Below, piece by piece: positions 32,490 to 40,736 of a stretch of DNA of 64,000 nucleotides. Under the pieces are notes generated by a model that did not search any database, was not told where the DNA came from, and worked only from the letters and a program-made list of their open reading frames with translations. The DNA is from Actinosynnema sp040640215 (lineage in GTDB: Bacteria; Actinomycetota; Actinomycetes; Mycobacteriales; Pseudonocardiaceae), in assembly GCF_040640215.1 (NCBI RefSeq), contig NZ_JBFABG010000002.1, positions 620,001 to 684,000 on the forward strand, read 5' to 3'. How positions within the stretch are numbered: the first letter of the stretch is position 1; the number at the start of each line of letters is the position of its first letter. Both the position numbers and the translations under genes were made by a program.

Positions 32490-33527
32490 TCACCGGAGTC
32501 GGGCCGCCGCGTCGAGCACGCCGCGCTCGACCGACGCCAGCAGGTCGGGGTCGATCAGCGGGCGCATGCCGCGACCGCTCACGTAGTCGTCGAACGCCTG
32601 CCGCGTGGTCCACCTCGGGGTGAAGCCGAACTCGCGCCGCAGCAGACCGGTGTCGACCACGCGGCCCCAGTTCAGGAACCGCAGCTGGTCCGGCGAGAAG
32701 TCCACCAGCCGCGCGCCGCGGAACAGCCGGCCCACGGTCGGCACCGCCACGCCCGGCACCGGCAGCGGCAGCTTGCCCGCCCGCCGGATCGCCTGCGACA
32801 ACAGCAGTACCCCGGCACCGCCGACGTTGAACACGCCGGGCAGGTCGTGCAGGGCGGCCCGCTCCAGCACGGCCAGCGCGTCCTCGGAGTGCAGGAGTTG
32901 CACGCGGGCGTCGTAGCCCATGATCGTCGGCACCACCGGCAGGGCGAAGTACCTGGTCAGCACGGTGTCGATGCGCGGACCGATGAGGTTGGTGAACCGC
33001 AGCGCGGTCACGTCCACGTCGGGTCGGCGGCGGGCGAACCCGCGCACGTAGCCCTCGACCTCGACGGCGTCCTTCGCGTACCCGCTGGAGGCCAGGTCCT
33101 TGGGCCCCATGTCCTCGGTGAACACCGCCGGGTCGCGCGAGGACGACCCGTACACCGCGCTGGTCGACTTCACCACGAGCTTGCGCACGTGCGGCGACTT
33201 CTGGCACGCCGCCAGGAGCTGCATGGTGCCGATGACGTTCATCTCCTTCATCGCCGTGCGGCCGGCGGGTCCGGCCGGGTTGGCGGTCACCGAGGCGTGC
33301 ACGACGGTGTCGACGTGCGCGGTGGCGATGACCTTGGCGATGAGCGGGTTGCGGATGTCGGCCCGGACGAACTCGGCCCGGCCCATCCGGCGCAGCAGGT
33401 CGCGGGACGGCGGCTCGGTGTCCACCCCGAGCACCCGGTCGATCTCGGGGTTGGCCGCGAACCGCGCGGCGAGGTGGCCGCCGAGGAAGCGGCTGCAACC
33501 GGTGACGAGTACGACCTTGGGGGCCAT
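32490..33527 (-). CDS. NAD-dependent epimerase/dehydratase, GalE2-like extended SDR
   Basis: 345 residues. The NAD-binding TGCSRFLGGHL and the catalytic YAK triad portion in SSGYAKDAVE mark an extended short-chain dehydrogenase. Similar to Rv0501 (annotated galE2), but the sugar-nucleotide substrate has not been shown. ATG with GGAG nine bases upstream. Together with the acyltransferase downstream it may act in envelope lipid or glycan synthesis. Confidence 0.88.
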   Translation of the reverse strand: MAPKVVLVTGCSRFLGGHLAARFAANPEIDRVLGVDTEPPSRDLLRRMGRAEFVRADIRNPLIAKVIATAHVDTVVHASVTANPAGPAGRTAMKEMNVIGTMQLLAACQKSPHVRKLVVKSTSAVYGSSSRDPAVFTEDMGPKDLASSGYAKDAVEVEGYVRGFARRRPDVDVTALRFTNLIGPRIDTVLTRYFALPVVPTIMGYDARVQLLHSEDALAVLERAALHDLPGVFNVGGAGVLLLSQAIRRAGKLPLPVPGVAVPTVGRLFRGARLVDFSPDQLRFLNWGRVVDTGLLRREFGFTPRWTTRQAFDDYVSGRGMRPLIDPDLLASVERGVLDAAARLR

Positions 33528-33676
33528 GCGACTCCGTGTGGGTGCGGTGCGACGACGTGGATGCTACCCACGAAATCAGAGACCTGATCGTCCCGCGAGC
33601 GGAGCACCGGCGCAGGCCGCCGCGCCGGTCACCCGGCGGGGCCGCCCGCGCCCGGCCGGTCCGGCCCGGGAAAGCA

Positions 33677-33710
33677 CGACGCCGACCCCCGCGGACGGGG
33701 GTCGGCGTCG
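33677..33710 (-). terminator. Perfect 15-bp hairpin after the bS22 gene
   Basis: CGACGCCGACCCCCG and its exact complement around a CGGA loop. It begins 15 bases after the bS22 stop and is followed on the minus strand by a short T-run (GCTTTCC). Confidence 0.8.
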
Positions 33711-33724
33711 GAGAACCCGAGGGC

Positions 33725-33826
33725 CTACTTGCCGCGCTTGCGACGCTGGACGCGGGTCTTGCGCAGCAGCTTGCGGTGCTTCTTCTTCGACATGCGCTTG
33801 CGGCGCTTCTTGATGACCGAGCCCAT
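33725..33826 (-). CDS. Ribosomal microprotein bS22 (AURKAIP1/COX24-type), 33 aa
   Basis: 33 residues, about two thirds Lys/Arg: GSVIKKRRKRMSKKKHRKLL, then RKTRVQRRKRGK. Nearly identical to M. tuberculosis Rv0500B, found as bS22 bound to the small ribosomal subunit in mycobacterial structures. ATG at 33826 with GAGGGA about six bases upstream; stop TAG at 33725. It lies between galE2 and the HTH gene exactly as in mycobacteria. It is easily missed because of its length. Confidence 0.95.
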   Translation of the reverse strand: MGSVIKKRRKRMSKKKHRKLLRKTRVQRRKRGK

Positions 33827-33950
33827 ACGGGTCCCTCACTAACTAGACGATGGCGGTTCTCCACGCGCCGGTGGAGACACCCATCAGGTAGGGCGCGCCG
33901 ACACCAGGCACGAACGGCCTGTCACTTTACCCGGCTGCCGGCGCGGGCCC

Positions 33951-34160
33951 TCACCCGGCGTCGAAGTAGGCGTTCCTCAGGTACTCGTGGACCGCCTTCT
34001 CGGGCACCCGGAACGACTTGCCCACGCGCACCGCGGTGAGCTCGCCCGAGTGCACCAGCCGGTACACCGTCATCTTCGACACCCGCATCACCAGCGCCAC
34101 CTCGGCGACGGTCAGGAACTTGACCTGGACCAGGGACGCTCGATCGTTCTCCTCCGGCAT
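33951..34160 (-). CDS. BldC-like/excisionase-type helix-turn-helix protein, Rv0500A-like
   Basis: 69 residues. A single winged helix: FLTVAEVALVMRVSKMTVYRL, HSGELTAVRVGKSFRVPEKAV. The excisionase label is by fold only: no integrase or phage gene is near, and the conserved place between proC and bS22 marks it as a core gene (Rv0500A). It is related to but distinct from the bldC gene at 4531. It has a structured 5' leader. Confidence 0.9.
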   Translation of the reverse strand: MPEENDRASLVQVKFLTVAEVALVMRVSKMTVYRLVHSGELTAVRVGKSFRVPEKAVHEYLRNAYFDAG

Positions 34161-34168
34161 GGTTCACC

Positions 34169-34222
34169 GTGTCCTTCGACACGCGTCATGCCGTCGGCTT
34201 CCCCACCGACGGTTCGACACGC
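34169..34222 (-). promoter_or_regulatory. Structured leader of the HTH gene
   Basis: Direct repeats TTCGACACGC at 34175-34184 and 34213-34222 flank an inverted repeat CCGTCGG...CCGACGG (34191-34212). GTGTC/GACAC also forms a dyad (34169-34182) just before the ATG at 34160. Possible operator sites for autoregulation. Confidence 0.35.
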
Positions 34223-34280
34223 ACGTGCTCCCCTGAGGGTAACGGGACACCTGGGGCTGGTGCGACGGCCAATGGCGGTA

Positions 34281-35093
34281 TCAGTCCGCCTGGTGGGCCC
34301 GTCCCAGCTCCACCGAACGGTCCCGGGCGGCCTCGATGGCGGCCAGCAGCGCCGCCCGGACGCCGTGCTTCTCCAGCTCGCGGATGGCCATGATGGTGGT
34401 GCCGGCGGGCGAGGTGACGGCCTCGCGCAGGATCACCGGGTGCTGGTCGCCTCGGCTGAGCATCTGGGCCGCGCCGACCGCCGACTGGACGATCAGCGTG
34501 GCGGCGAGCTCGCGCGGGATGCCGAGCAGGATGCCGGCGTCGATCATGGCCTCGACCAGGTAGAAGAAGTACGCGGGTCCGGAGCCGGACAGCGCGGTGA
34601 CGGCGTCCTGCTGGTTCTCCGGCACGCGGGCCACCTTGCCCACCGATCCCAGCAGCTCCTCGACCAGGTCGAGGTGCCCGGCCCCGGCGAACCGGCCGGC
34701 CGAGATGGCGCTCATGGCCTCGCCGACCAGCATCGGCGTGTTCGGCATGACCCGGACCACCGGCGTGCCCGGGGGCAGCCGGCGCTCGTAGAGCGAGGTG
34801 GGCAGGCCCGCGCACAGCGACACGATCAGCGCACCCGGCCGCAGCACGGGCGCGAGCTCGTCCAGCAGGGGGTCGATGTCCTGCGGCTTGACCGCGACCA
34901 CCAGCACGTCGGCGACTCGCGCGGCCGACCCGACGTCCAGGCCCCGCACGCCGTACCGGTCGCTCAGCGCCGCGCAGCGCTCCGGGTGCTTCTCGGTGAA
35001 CACCAGCTCGTCCGCCGGCCGGCCGGCCCGCAACAGGCCGGACAGCAACGCCTCCCCGATCTTCCCCGCCCCGAGCACCGCGATCGTCGTCAT
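34281..35093 (-). CDS. proC: ProC, pyrroline-5-carboxylate reductase
   Basis: 270 residues. Rossmann motif IAVLGAGKIGEALLSG, then VVRVMPNTP and the C-terminal signature GSGPAYFFYLVEAM with REAVTSPAGTT. It makes proline from pyrroline-5-carboxylate with NAD(P)H. ATG at 35093, preceded by a CAGGCT box and six bases, also found before gpmA. The proline dehydrogenase for the opposite flux is encoded two genes upstream. Confidence 0.97.
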   Translation of the reverse strand: MTTIAVLGAGKIGEALLSGLLRAGRPADELVFTEKHPERCAALSDRYGVRGLDVGSAARVADVLVVAVKPQDIDPLLDELAPVLRPGALIVSLCAGLPTSLYERRLPPGTPVVRVMPNTPMLVGEAMSAISAGRFAGAGHLDLVEELLGSVGKVARVPENQQDAVTALSGSGPAYFFYLVEAMIDAGILLGIPRELAATLIVQSAVGAAQMLSRGDQHPVILREAVTSPAGTTIMAIRELEKHGVRAALLAAIEAARDRSVELGRAHQAD

Positions 35094-35146
35094 GCGCCAA
35101 GCCTGCCACGGTTGCGCCGTTCGGCCGACGCCGGCCGGCGGGGCGG

Positions 35147-35953
35147 TCAGCCGGCGGGCGTCAGCGCCAACTGCCGCGACTGGCACACCAGCCGGCCGGT
35201 CGAGTCGATCACCACCGCGTCCTCGTCGAACCACTGCCCGTGCACCGCGCTGCACGACACCCGCACGCGCAGCCAGCCGGACGCCGGGGCGGCCCGCAGC
35301 AGTGCCGTGAGCTGCACGGTGGGCGACCACCCGAACCGGCCCAGGTTGAACGTGACGGGCATCGAGATGTCGCCGGCGACGAGCGCGAAGTACGGGTCCG
35401 GGCGCTCGCCGAAGGGCCGCACCCACAGCCGCAGCACCAGCGGGTCGCCCGACCGCCCGGTCAGGAAGCCCGCGCCCTGCTTGTCCAGCCGCACGTCGCA
35501 CACCGAGCCGAGCTTGTAGACCCCGCCGGGCCCCAGCGAGGCCAGGTCGACGGCGTCCGCGGGCGGCACCGCGGGGACGTCGGGCAGGTCGGCGTAGTCC
35601 GGGGTCTGCGCCGGGATGCGCCCCACCGTCACGGTCGACTCGACGCAACTGCGCCCGCGCTGCTCCAGCGTGGAGGTCACCACGGTCGCCGTCCGCCCGG
35701 CCTTGCGGACGTCGGTGCGCAGCAGCACCGGCCCCACCTCGGGCGCGCGCAGGAACTGGGCGCTGACCGCGAGCGGCGAGAGCTCCTCCGCCGCCGGCAT
35801 CGCGCCGCCGGCCGCGTGCACGGCCGCCCGCGCCGCGAGGGCGAGCAGGAACCCGCCGTGCGGCTTGGGACCGATGGTCCACTCCGCGGGCAGGGTCGCG
35901 GTGTACGTGCCGTCGCCGAGCGGGCGGACGGCACTGGCTACCGAGAACGACAC
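35147..35953 (-). CDS. Acyl-CoA thioesterase-like double hot-dog protein, Rv0499-like
   Basis: 268 residues. Two hot-dog halves: the first contains GPKPHGGFLLALAARAAV and the second GDISMPVTFNLGRFGWSPTVQLT, as in TesB-type (4HBT_3) thioesterases. Substrate unknown. GTG at 35953 is chosen for its GAGGAGC upstream site. It starts eight bases after the proline dehydrogenase stop. Confidence 0.85.
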   Translation of the reverse strand: MSFSVASAVRPLGDGTYTATLPAEWTIGPKPHGGFLLALAARAAVHAAGGAMPAAEELSPLAVSAQFLRAPEVGPVLLRTDVRKAGRTATVVTSTLEQRGRSCVESTVTVGRIPAQTPDYADLPDVPAVPPADAVDLASLGPGGVYKLGSVCDVRLDKQGAGFLTGRSGDPLVLRLWVRPFGERPDPYFALVAGDISMPVTFNLGRFGWSPTVQLTALLRAAPASGWLRVRVSCSAVHGQWFDEDAVVIDSTGRLVCQSRQLALTPAG

Positions 35954-35961
35954 AGGGCTCC

Positions 35962-36882
35962 TCACGAGCGGCTGACGAGCGAACGCAGGAAGAACGCCAC
36001 AGCGGCCGGGCGTTCGGCCAGCCTCCGCATCAGGTACCCGTACCACTGCTCCCCGAAGGGCACGTAGACCCGCACCACGTGACCCTCGGCCGCCAGGCGC
36101 GCCTGTTCGGCGGGGCGGATTCCGTACAGCATCTGGAACTCGAACGAGTCCGGGGCGCGGTCGTGCCACCGGGCGCGCTCGGCGACGATCTCCACCAGCC
36201 GGGGGTCGTGCGTGGCGAACATCGGGTAGCCGTCGCCGGCCAGCAGGACGTTCGCGCAGCGCACGTAGTTCAGGTCCACCTCGTGCGGGTCGGTGAACGC
36301 CACGGAGGCGGGCTCCGCGTACGCGCCCTTGCACAGCCGCACCCGCGTGCCCGCGAGGGCGTGGCAGTCCTCCAGGGTCCGCCGCAGGTGCGCCTGGAGC
36401 ACCGCGCCGGTCGACGGCCAGGTGCGCCGCAGCTCGGCCAGCACCCGCAGGGTGGAGTCGGTGGTGGTGTGGTCTTCCATGTCCAGCGTGACGGTGGTGC
36501 CGCTCTGGCCCGCGGCGGCGCAGATGCGCGACGCGCTGTCCAGGGCCAGCCGCTCGTCCAGGGCCTGCCCGACGGCGGAGAGCTTCACGCTCACCTCGGC
36601 GTCGTCGGACAGCCCGGTCTCGTGCAGCAGGTCCAGCAGCACGAGGTAGGACTGCACGGTCCGCTCGGCGGTCCGGCGGTCCGAGGTGTCCTCGCCCAGG
36701 TAGTCCAGGGTGACCCGGAGGCCGTGCTCGACGAGGTCGGCGGTCGCGTCGACGGCCGAGTCGACCGTCTCGCCGGCCACGAACCGGCGCACCACGTCGC
36801 GGCTGATCGGCGCGGTCGCGACGACCCGCCGCACCCCGTCGTTGCCCGCGGCGGCGAGGATCAACGTGCGCAACGGATTCAC
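35962..36882 (-). CDS. Proline dehydrogenase (monofunctional PutA/PruB type)
   Basis: 306 residues, (beta-alpha)8 barrel that binds FAD. Motifs: VSVKLSAVG, VTLDMEDHTTTDSTL, RLCKGAYAEP, MFATHDPRL and FEFQMLYGIRP, the last being the family signature. It oxidises proline to pyrroline-5-carboxylate and passes electrons to quinone. The GTG at 36882 is favoured over the TTG at 36888 because TAGGGT ends exactly seven bases before it (leaderless). No P5C dehydrogenase gene is adjacent. Confidence 0.94.
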   Translation of the reverse strand: MNPLRTLILAAAGNDGVRRVVATAPISRDVVRRFVAGETVDSAVDATADLVEHGLRVTLDYLGEDTSDRRTAERTVQSYLVLLDLLHETGLSDDAEVSVKLSAVGQALDERLALDSASRICAAAGQSGTTVTLDMEDHTTTDSTLRVLAELRRTWPSTGAVLQAHLRRTLEDCHALAGTRVRLCKGAYAEPASVAFTDPHEVDLNYVRCANVLLAGDGYPMFATHDPRLVEIVAERARWHDRAPDSFEFQMLYGIRPAEQARLAAEGHVVRVYVPFGEQWYGYLMRRLAERPAAVAFFLRSLVSRS

Positions 36883-36922
36883 GATCAAGACCCTAGCCGC
36901 TGGCGGGGGCGGGAGCAGCCGG

Positions 36923-37708
36923 TCAGAGGTGCGACCGGGCGAAGCGCAGCGACTCGGCGAGCAGTTCCCGGCGCTCGGCGGCCGTCCGCGCTTTGCGGGT
37001 GTTGACCTCCAGGACGACCTGCCCGGAGAAGCCCGAACGGACCAGCCAGTGGCACAGTTCGGCGCAGGGCTCGCTACCCCGTCCGGGGATCAGGTGCTCG
37101 TCCTTCGGCAGGCCCGTGCCATCGGCCAGGTGGACGTGGGAGAGCCCGTCGCCCATCCGCTTGGCCAGTTCCATCGTGTCCACGTGCGCGGCGGACGCGT
37201 GCGAGAGGTCGAGGGTGTAGTTGCGGTGGCCGACGTCGGTCGGGTCGATGGACGGCCGGAACGCCGTCACCTGGACCGACCGGCCGCGACCGAGCGGGCG
37301 GCGGACCGGGAACATGTTCTCGACGGCGACCGCGATGCCGGAGCCGTCCTCCAGCTCGGCGACCAGGTCGGCGAACCCGTCGGCGTACTTGCGCTGCCAG
37401 ACGAACGGCGGGTGCACCACGACCGTGCGCGCGCCGAGGTCCTGGGCGGCCTGGACGCTGCGCCGCAGCCGCTCGGCCGGGTCGGGCGACCAGACCCGCT
37501 GGCTGATCAGCAGGCACGGCGCGTGCACGGCGAGCACGGGCACCTTCAGCGCGTCCGACAGCCGGCGCACGGCGGCCACGTCCTGGCTGACCGGGTCGGC
37601 CCACACCATGACCTCGACGCCGTCGTACCCGAGCTCGGCGGCGGCCTGGAAGGCCGCGCCCGCCGGCTGCGGCCAGACGGCCGCGGTGGACAGCCCTACC
37701 GGGATCAA
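36923..37708 (-). CDS. Sugar-phosphate isomerase/epimerase-like TIM-barrel protein, Rv0498-like
   Basis: 261 residues, AP-endonuclease-2-type barrel: LGYDGVEVMVW, VLAVHAPCLL, VVVHPPFVWQ, AVENMFP, TLDLSHASAA and LSHVHLADGTG carry the expected metal-binding His/Glu/Asp residues. The substrate is unknown. The start is TTG at 37708, overlapping the TGA of the upstream gene (TTGA); no ATG or GTG fits. Confidence 0.85.
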   Translation of the reverse strand: MIPVGLSTAAVWPQPAGAAFQAAAELGYDGVEVMVWADPVSQDVAAVRRLSDALKVPVLAVHAPCLLISQRVWSPDPAERLRRSVQAAQDLGARTVVVHPPFVWQRKYADGFADLVAELEDGSGIAVAVENMFPVRRPLGRGRSVQVTAFRPSIDPTDVGHRNYTLDLSHASAAHVDTMELAKRMGDGLSHVHLADGTGLPKDEHLIPGRGSEPCAELCHWLVRSGFSGQVVLEVNTRKARTAAERRELLAESLRFARSHL

Positions 37709-39006
37709 GACTTCACCAGCAGCATCGCCGCCGGCGACACCGTGACGATCAGACCGACCAGCACGGCCAGGACGGTCGTTTGCAGGTCGTCCGCGCGGCG
37801 GATCTTGCGGACCACCATGACCAGCCCGACGGTGACCGCCAGCGCCACCACCAGGGCGGCGGGCGCGAGCGTGCGCCACAGGAAGCTGAACCCCAGCCAC
37901 AGCGCCGCACCGCCGATCACGCCGATCGCCAACTGGCCGATCATGACCAGCCACTCCTTGCCGGGCGAGCGCTCGACCGGTTCCTCCGGGTCGACGTCCA
38001 CGTCGGCGAGGCCCGCGACCTCGTCGTCGAAGTCCGCGCGGTCGGGCCGGCGGTAGTCCTCGTCCTCGTCCTCGTCGTCGTCCTCGTCGAGGTCGACGTA
38101 CGGGTGGAACTGGGTGCTCTCCGGCTCGGCCGGGCGCTCCTCCTCGTCGTCGTCGCCGAACCAGTCGTCGGGCGTCTGGTCGGGCAGCGGGTCCGGCATC
38201 TTGGCCGGCGCGGGCGGCACGATCAGCACCGACTCGGTGGGCAGCGACTCCAGCGGCACGTTCGGCGTGAGCTTGTCCGTGATCCGCGGCAACTGCTCGG
38301 TCACCGGGTCGCGGACCGGCGTGACCGGGCGGACCACGGCGGTCCGGGACGCCTCGGCGGGCGGCGGTTTCGGCGGCCCGGGGGGCGGGCCCGGCGGGAT
38401 GGTCGGCTTGGGGTGGTGGGGCCGGGCCGACTCCGCCGCGAAGTCGTAGTCGTCCGGGAAGTCGTCGGTGATCGGCGGGACCTGCCGGGTCTCCTCGGCC
38501 GCGCTGGGCGGCGGCGCGGGACGCCGGCCGGGCGGCGGGTCGAGGCGGGGGCGGGCCGGGGGCTCGACCCGGCCGGGCGGCGGTGCCGGCGCGTCGAGCC
38601 GGGCCGACGGCGGGTCCAGGCGTCCGGGCGGGCCGGCGGGCGGCTCGGGCCGGACCGGGGGCTGGGGCGGCTCGGGCCGGACGGGCTGCTGGTAGGCGGT
38701 GCGCTCGGGCTCGGTGGGCCGGGCGCGCGGCGGCTGCCCGGCGGCGGGGCCCGGCGGCGGCGCGGCAGGACCCGGCGGCGGTGCGGCGGGGGGTGGCGAC
38801 TGCGGACCGGGCTCGTCGCGGATCGGCAGGAGCCGGCCGCTGTCGGAGTTGACCCGGTCGATGATCGCCTGCGGAGCGGTGTCGGACACGTCCTCCGCAC
38901 GGCGACGTCGCCGACGCGGCGACGCCTCGCCGGGGTTCGCGCCGTACTGGGCGAGCAACTCCGCGACCGTGCGCTGAGTCTGCTCGGACTCGCTCTCTCG
39001 ACTCAT
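37705..39006 (-). CDS. Pro/Asp-rich membrane protein, Rv0497-like
   Basis: 433 residues. Residues 1-15 are Ser/Glu-rich, then ELLAQYGANPG and a run of six arginines, a Pro-rich region (about 65-250), an acidic block of nearly unbroken Asp/Glu (about 320-335), and three transmembrane helices at the end (about 352-430). The N-terminal AELLAQYGA motif and C-terminal helices resemble Rv0497; the middle is much longer here. The ATG overlaps the ppx stop by one base (TGATG). Function unknown. Confidence 0.85.
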   Translation of the reverse strand: MSRESESEQTQRTVAELLAQYGANPGEASPRRRRRRAEDVSDTAPQAIIDRVNSDSGRLLPIRDEPGPQSPPPAAPPPGPAAPPPGPAAGQPPRARPTEPERTAYQQPVRPEPPQPPVRPEPPAGPPGRLDPPSARLDAPAPPPGRVEPPARPRLDPPPGRRPAPPPSAAEETRQVPPITDDFPDDYDFAAESARPHHPKPTIPPGPPPGPPKPPPAEASRTAVVRPVTPVRDPVTEQLPRITDKLTPNVPLESLPTESVLIVPPAPAKMPDPLPDQTPDDWFGDDDEEERPAEPESTQFHPYVDLDEDDDEDEDEDYRRPDRADFDDEVAGLADVDVDPEEPVERSPGKEWLVMIGQLAIGVIGGAALWLGFSFLWRTLAPAALVVALAVTVGLVMVVRKIRRADDLQTTVLAVLVGLIVTVSPAAMLLVKS

Positions 39007-40028
39007 CAACTCCACCGTGCCCCGTGGCGGCCAGTCCGTCCAGTGTCACCCGGCCGACGGGTGCGGGCCGGGGGAGCATCCCGCGCTTCACCGTTGTCCG
39101 AGCCGTTAGTGTGGTCCAGCCGACGCAGGATGACACCTTCGCGCAGCGCCCAGGGGCAGATCTCCAGCTCCCCGAGTGACAGGGCTCGCATGGTGGCCTC
39201 GGCCACCAGCGCCCCCGCGACGAGCTGGTGCGCCCGGCTCGGGCTCACGCCCTCCAGCTCGGCCAGGTCGTGGGCGGACATCCGGGAGATGAACCCGGTG
39301 AGCTGCCGCAGCCCGGCCTGGGTCAGCAACCGCCGCGCCCGAGGTCCGGCGGACGACGGGGCGGCACCGGTCAACCGGGCCAGCGTGCGGAACGTCTTGG
39401 ACGTCGCGACCACCCGGTCGGGCGAGCCGACCCGGAGCAGCTTCTTGGCCACCGGCGCGAGCTGGTCGTCCAGCCACTCGGTGGTCTCGCCGACCTCGGA
39501 CCGGCTCGGCGGGTCGTGCCGGAACCGGGTCCGGGTCAGCCGGCCCGCGCCCAGCGGGACCGAGAACGCCTCCTCGGGCTCCTCGTCCACGCCGACCGCG
39601 AGCTCCAGCGAACCGCCGCCGATGTCGAGGCAGAGCAGCCGCCCGGCGGACCACCCGTACCAGCGGCGCACCGCGAGGAACGTGTAGCGGGCCTCGTCCT
39701 CGCCGGAGAGGACCTTGAGCTCCACGCCGGTCTCGCTGCGGACCCGGTCGAGGACCTCGGCCGAGTTGCCCGCCTCGCGGACGGCGGACGTGGCGAAGGC
39801 CATCAGGTCCTCGCAGCCCAGCCGGGCGGCGGTGGCCTTGGTCGCCGCGACCGTCCGGACGAGCTGGTCCGCGCCCGACCTGGTGAGCAACCCGTCCTCG
39901 TCGAGCTGCTCGGCGAGCCGGAGCACGGACTTCTCCGAGCTCATCGGCGTCGGGTGGGCACCCCGATGGGCGTCCACCACCAAGAGGTGGACGGTGTTCG
40001 ACCCGACATCAAGCACCCCTAGGCGCAC
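39006..40028 (-). CDS. ppx: Ppx/GppA exopolyphosphatase
   Basis: 340 residues, ASKHA fold: LGVLDVGSNTVHLLV (phosphate loop 1), ATSAVREAGN and LDIGGGSLELAV (loop 2). It degrades polyphosphate or pppGpp; Rv0496 (Ppx1) is the mycobacterial counterpart. It lacks the C-terminal HD domain of long Ppx. The start is GTG at 40028, exactly seven bases after TACGGT (leaderless), not the GTG at 40037. Next to SenX3-RegX3, a phosphate-sensing system. It ends in a basic Gly/Arg-rich tail. Confidence 0.93.
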   Translation of the reverse strand: MRLGVLDVGSNTVHLLVVDAHRGAHPTPMSSEKSVLRLAEQLDEDGLLTRSGADQLVRTVAATKATAARLGCEDLMAFATSAVREAGNSAEVLDRVRSETGVELKVLSGEDEARYTFLAVRRWYGWSAGRLLCLDIGGGSLELAVGVDEEPEEAFSVPLGAGRLTRTRFRHDPPSRSEVGETTEWLDDQLAPVAKKLLRVGSPDRVVATSKTFRTLARLTGAAPSSAGPRARRLLTQAGLRQLTGFISRMSAHDLAELEGVSPSRAHQLVAGALVAEATMRALSLGELEICPWALREGVILRRLDHTNGSDNGEARDAPPARTRRPGDTGRTGRHGARWS

Positions 40029-40055
40029 GGCGTGCACCGTACCCGGTCGGCGGGG

Positions 40056-40736
40056 TCAGGACTCGAACTTGTAGCCCAGTCCGCGCACGGTCACCAGGTG
40101 CCGGGGGGCCGACGGGTCGGGCTCGATCTTCGACCGCAGCCGCTTGACGTGCACGTCCAGGGTTTTGGTGTCGCCGACGTAGTCCGCGCCCCACACCCGG
40201 TCGATCAACTGGCCCCGGGTGAGCACGCGACCGACGTTGCGGAGCAGGTACTCCAGGAGGTCGAACTCCTTCAGCGGCAGGCTGACCTCGCGGCCGTCGA
40301 CCGTGACCACGTGCCGCTCGACGTCCATCCGGACCGGCCCCGCCTCCAGTACCTGCGGCAACAGCTCCTCGGACTCGCCGCCACGGCGCAGCACGGCGCG
40401 GATGCGGGCGATCAGCTCGCGGGCCGAGTAGGGCTTGGTGACGTAGTCGTCGGCACCCAGTTCGAGGCCCACGACCTTGTCGATCTCGCTGTCCCGGGCA
40501 GTGACCATGATCACGGGCACGGCCGAGCGGGCGCGGAGCTGCTTGCACACGTCGGTGCCGCTCATGCCGGGCAGCATCAGGTCGAGCAGCACGATGTCCG
40601 CACCGTTGCGGTCGAACTCCTCCAGCGCCTCCTGGCCGGTGGCCGCGAGCGCCGCGGTGAAGCCCTCCTTGCGCAGCAGGAAGGCGAGCGGATCGGCGAA
40701 GGACTCCTCGTCCTCCACGATGAGCACCCTGGTCAC
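40056..40736 (-). CDS. regX3: RegX3, phosphate-responsive response regulator
   Basis: 226 residues. Receiver domain with phospho-acceptor D52 (VLLDLMLPG) and the invariant KPYS lysine, then an OmpR/PhoB winged helix (about 130-226) with LTRGQLIDRVWG and RLRSKIEPD. It is the regulator partner of SenX3 and the actinobacterial equivalent of PhoP/PhoB. Its ATG overlaps the senX3 stop. Confidence 0.96.
   Translation of the reverse strand: MTRVLIVEDEESFADPLAFLLRKEGFTAALAATGQEALEEFDRNGADIVLLDLMLPGMSGTDVCKQLRARSAVPVIMVTARDSEIDKVVGLELGADDYVTKPYSARELIARIRAVLRRGGESEELLPQVLEAGPVRMDVERHVVTVDGREVSLPLKEFDLLEYLLRNVGRVLTRGQLIDRVWGADYVGDTKTLDVHVKRLRSKIEPDPSAPRHLVTVRGLGYKFES

Noticed and set aside
33951..34160. 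Phage or integrative-element excisionase
   Set aside because: No integrase, attachment site or phage gene is near, and the gene holds the same place as Rv0500A in mycobacteria; the label reflects only the fold.
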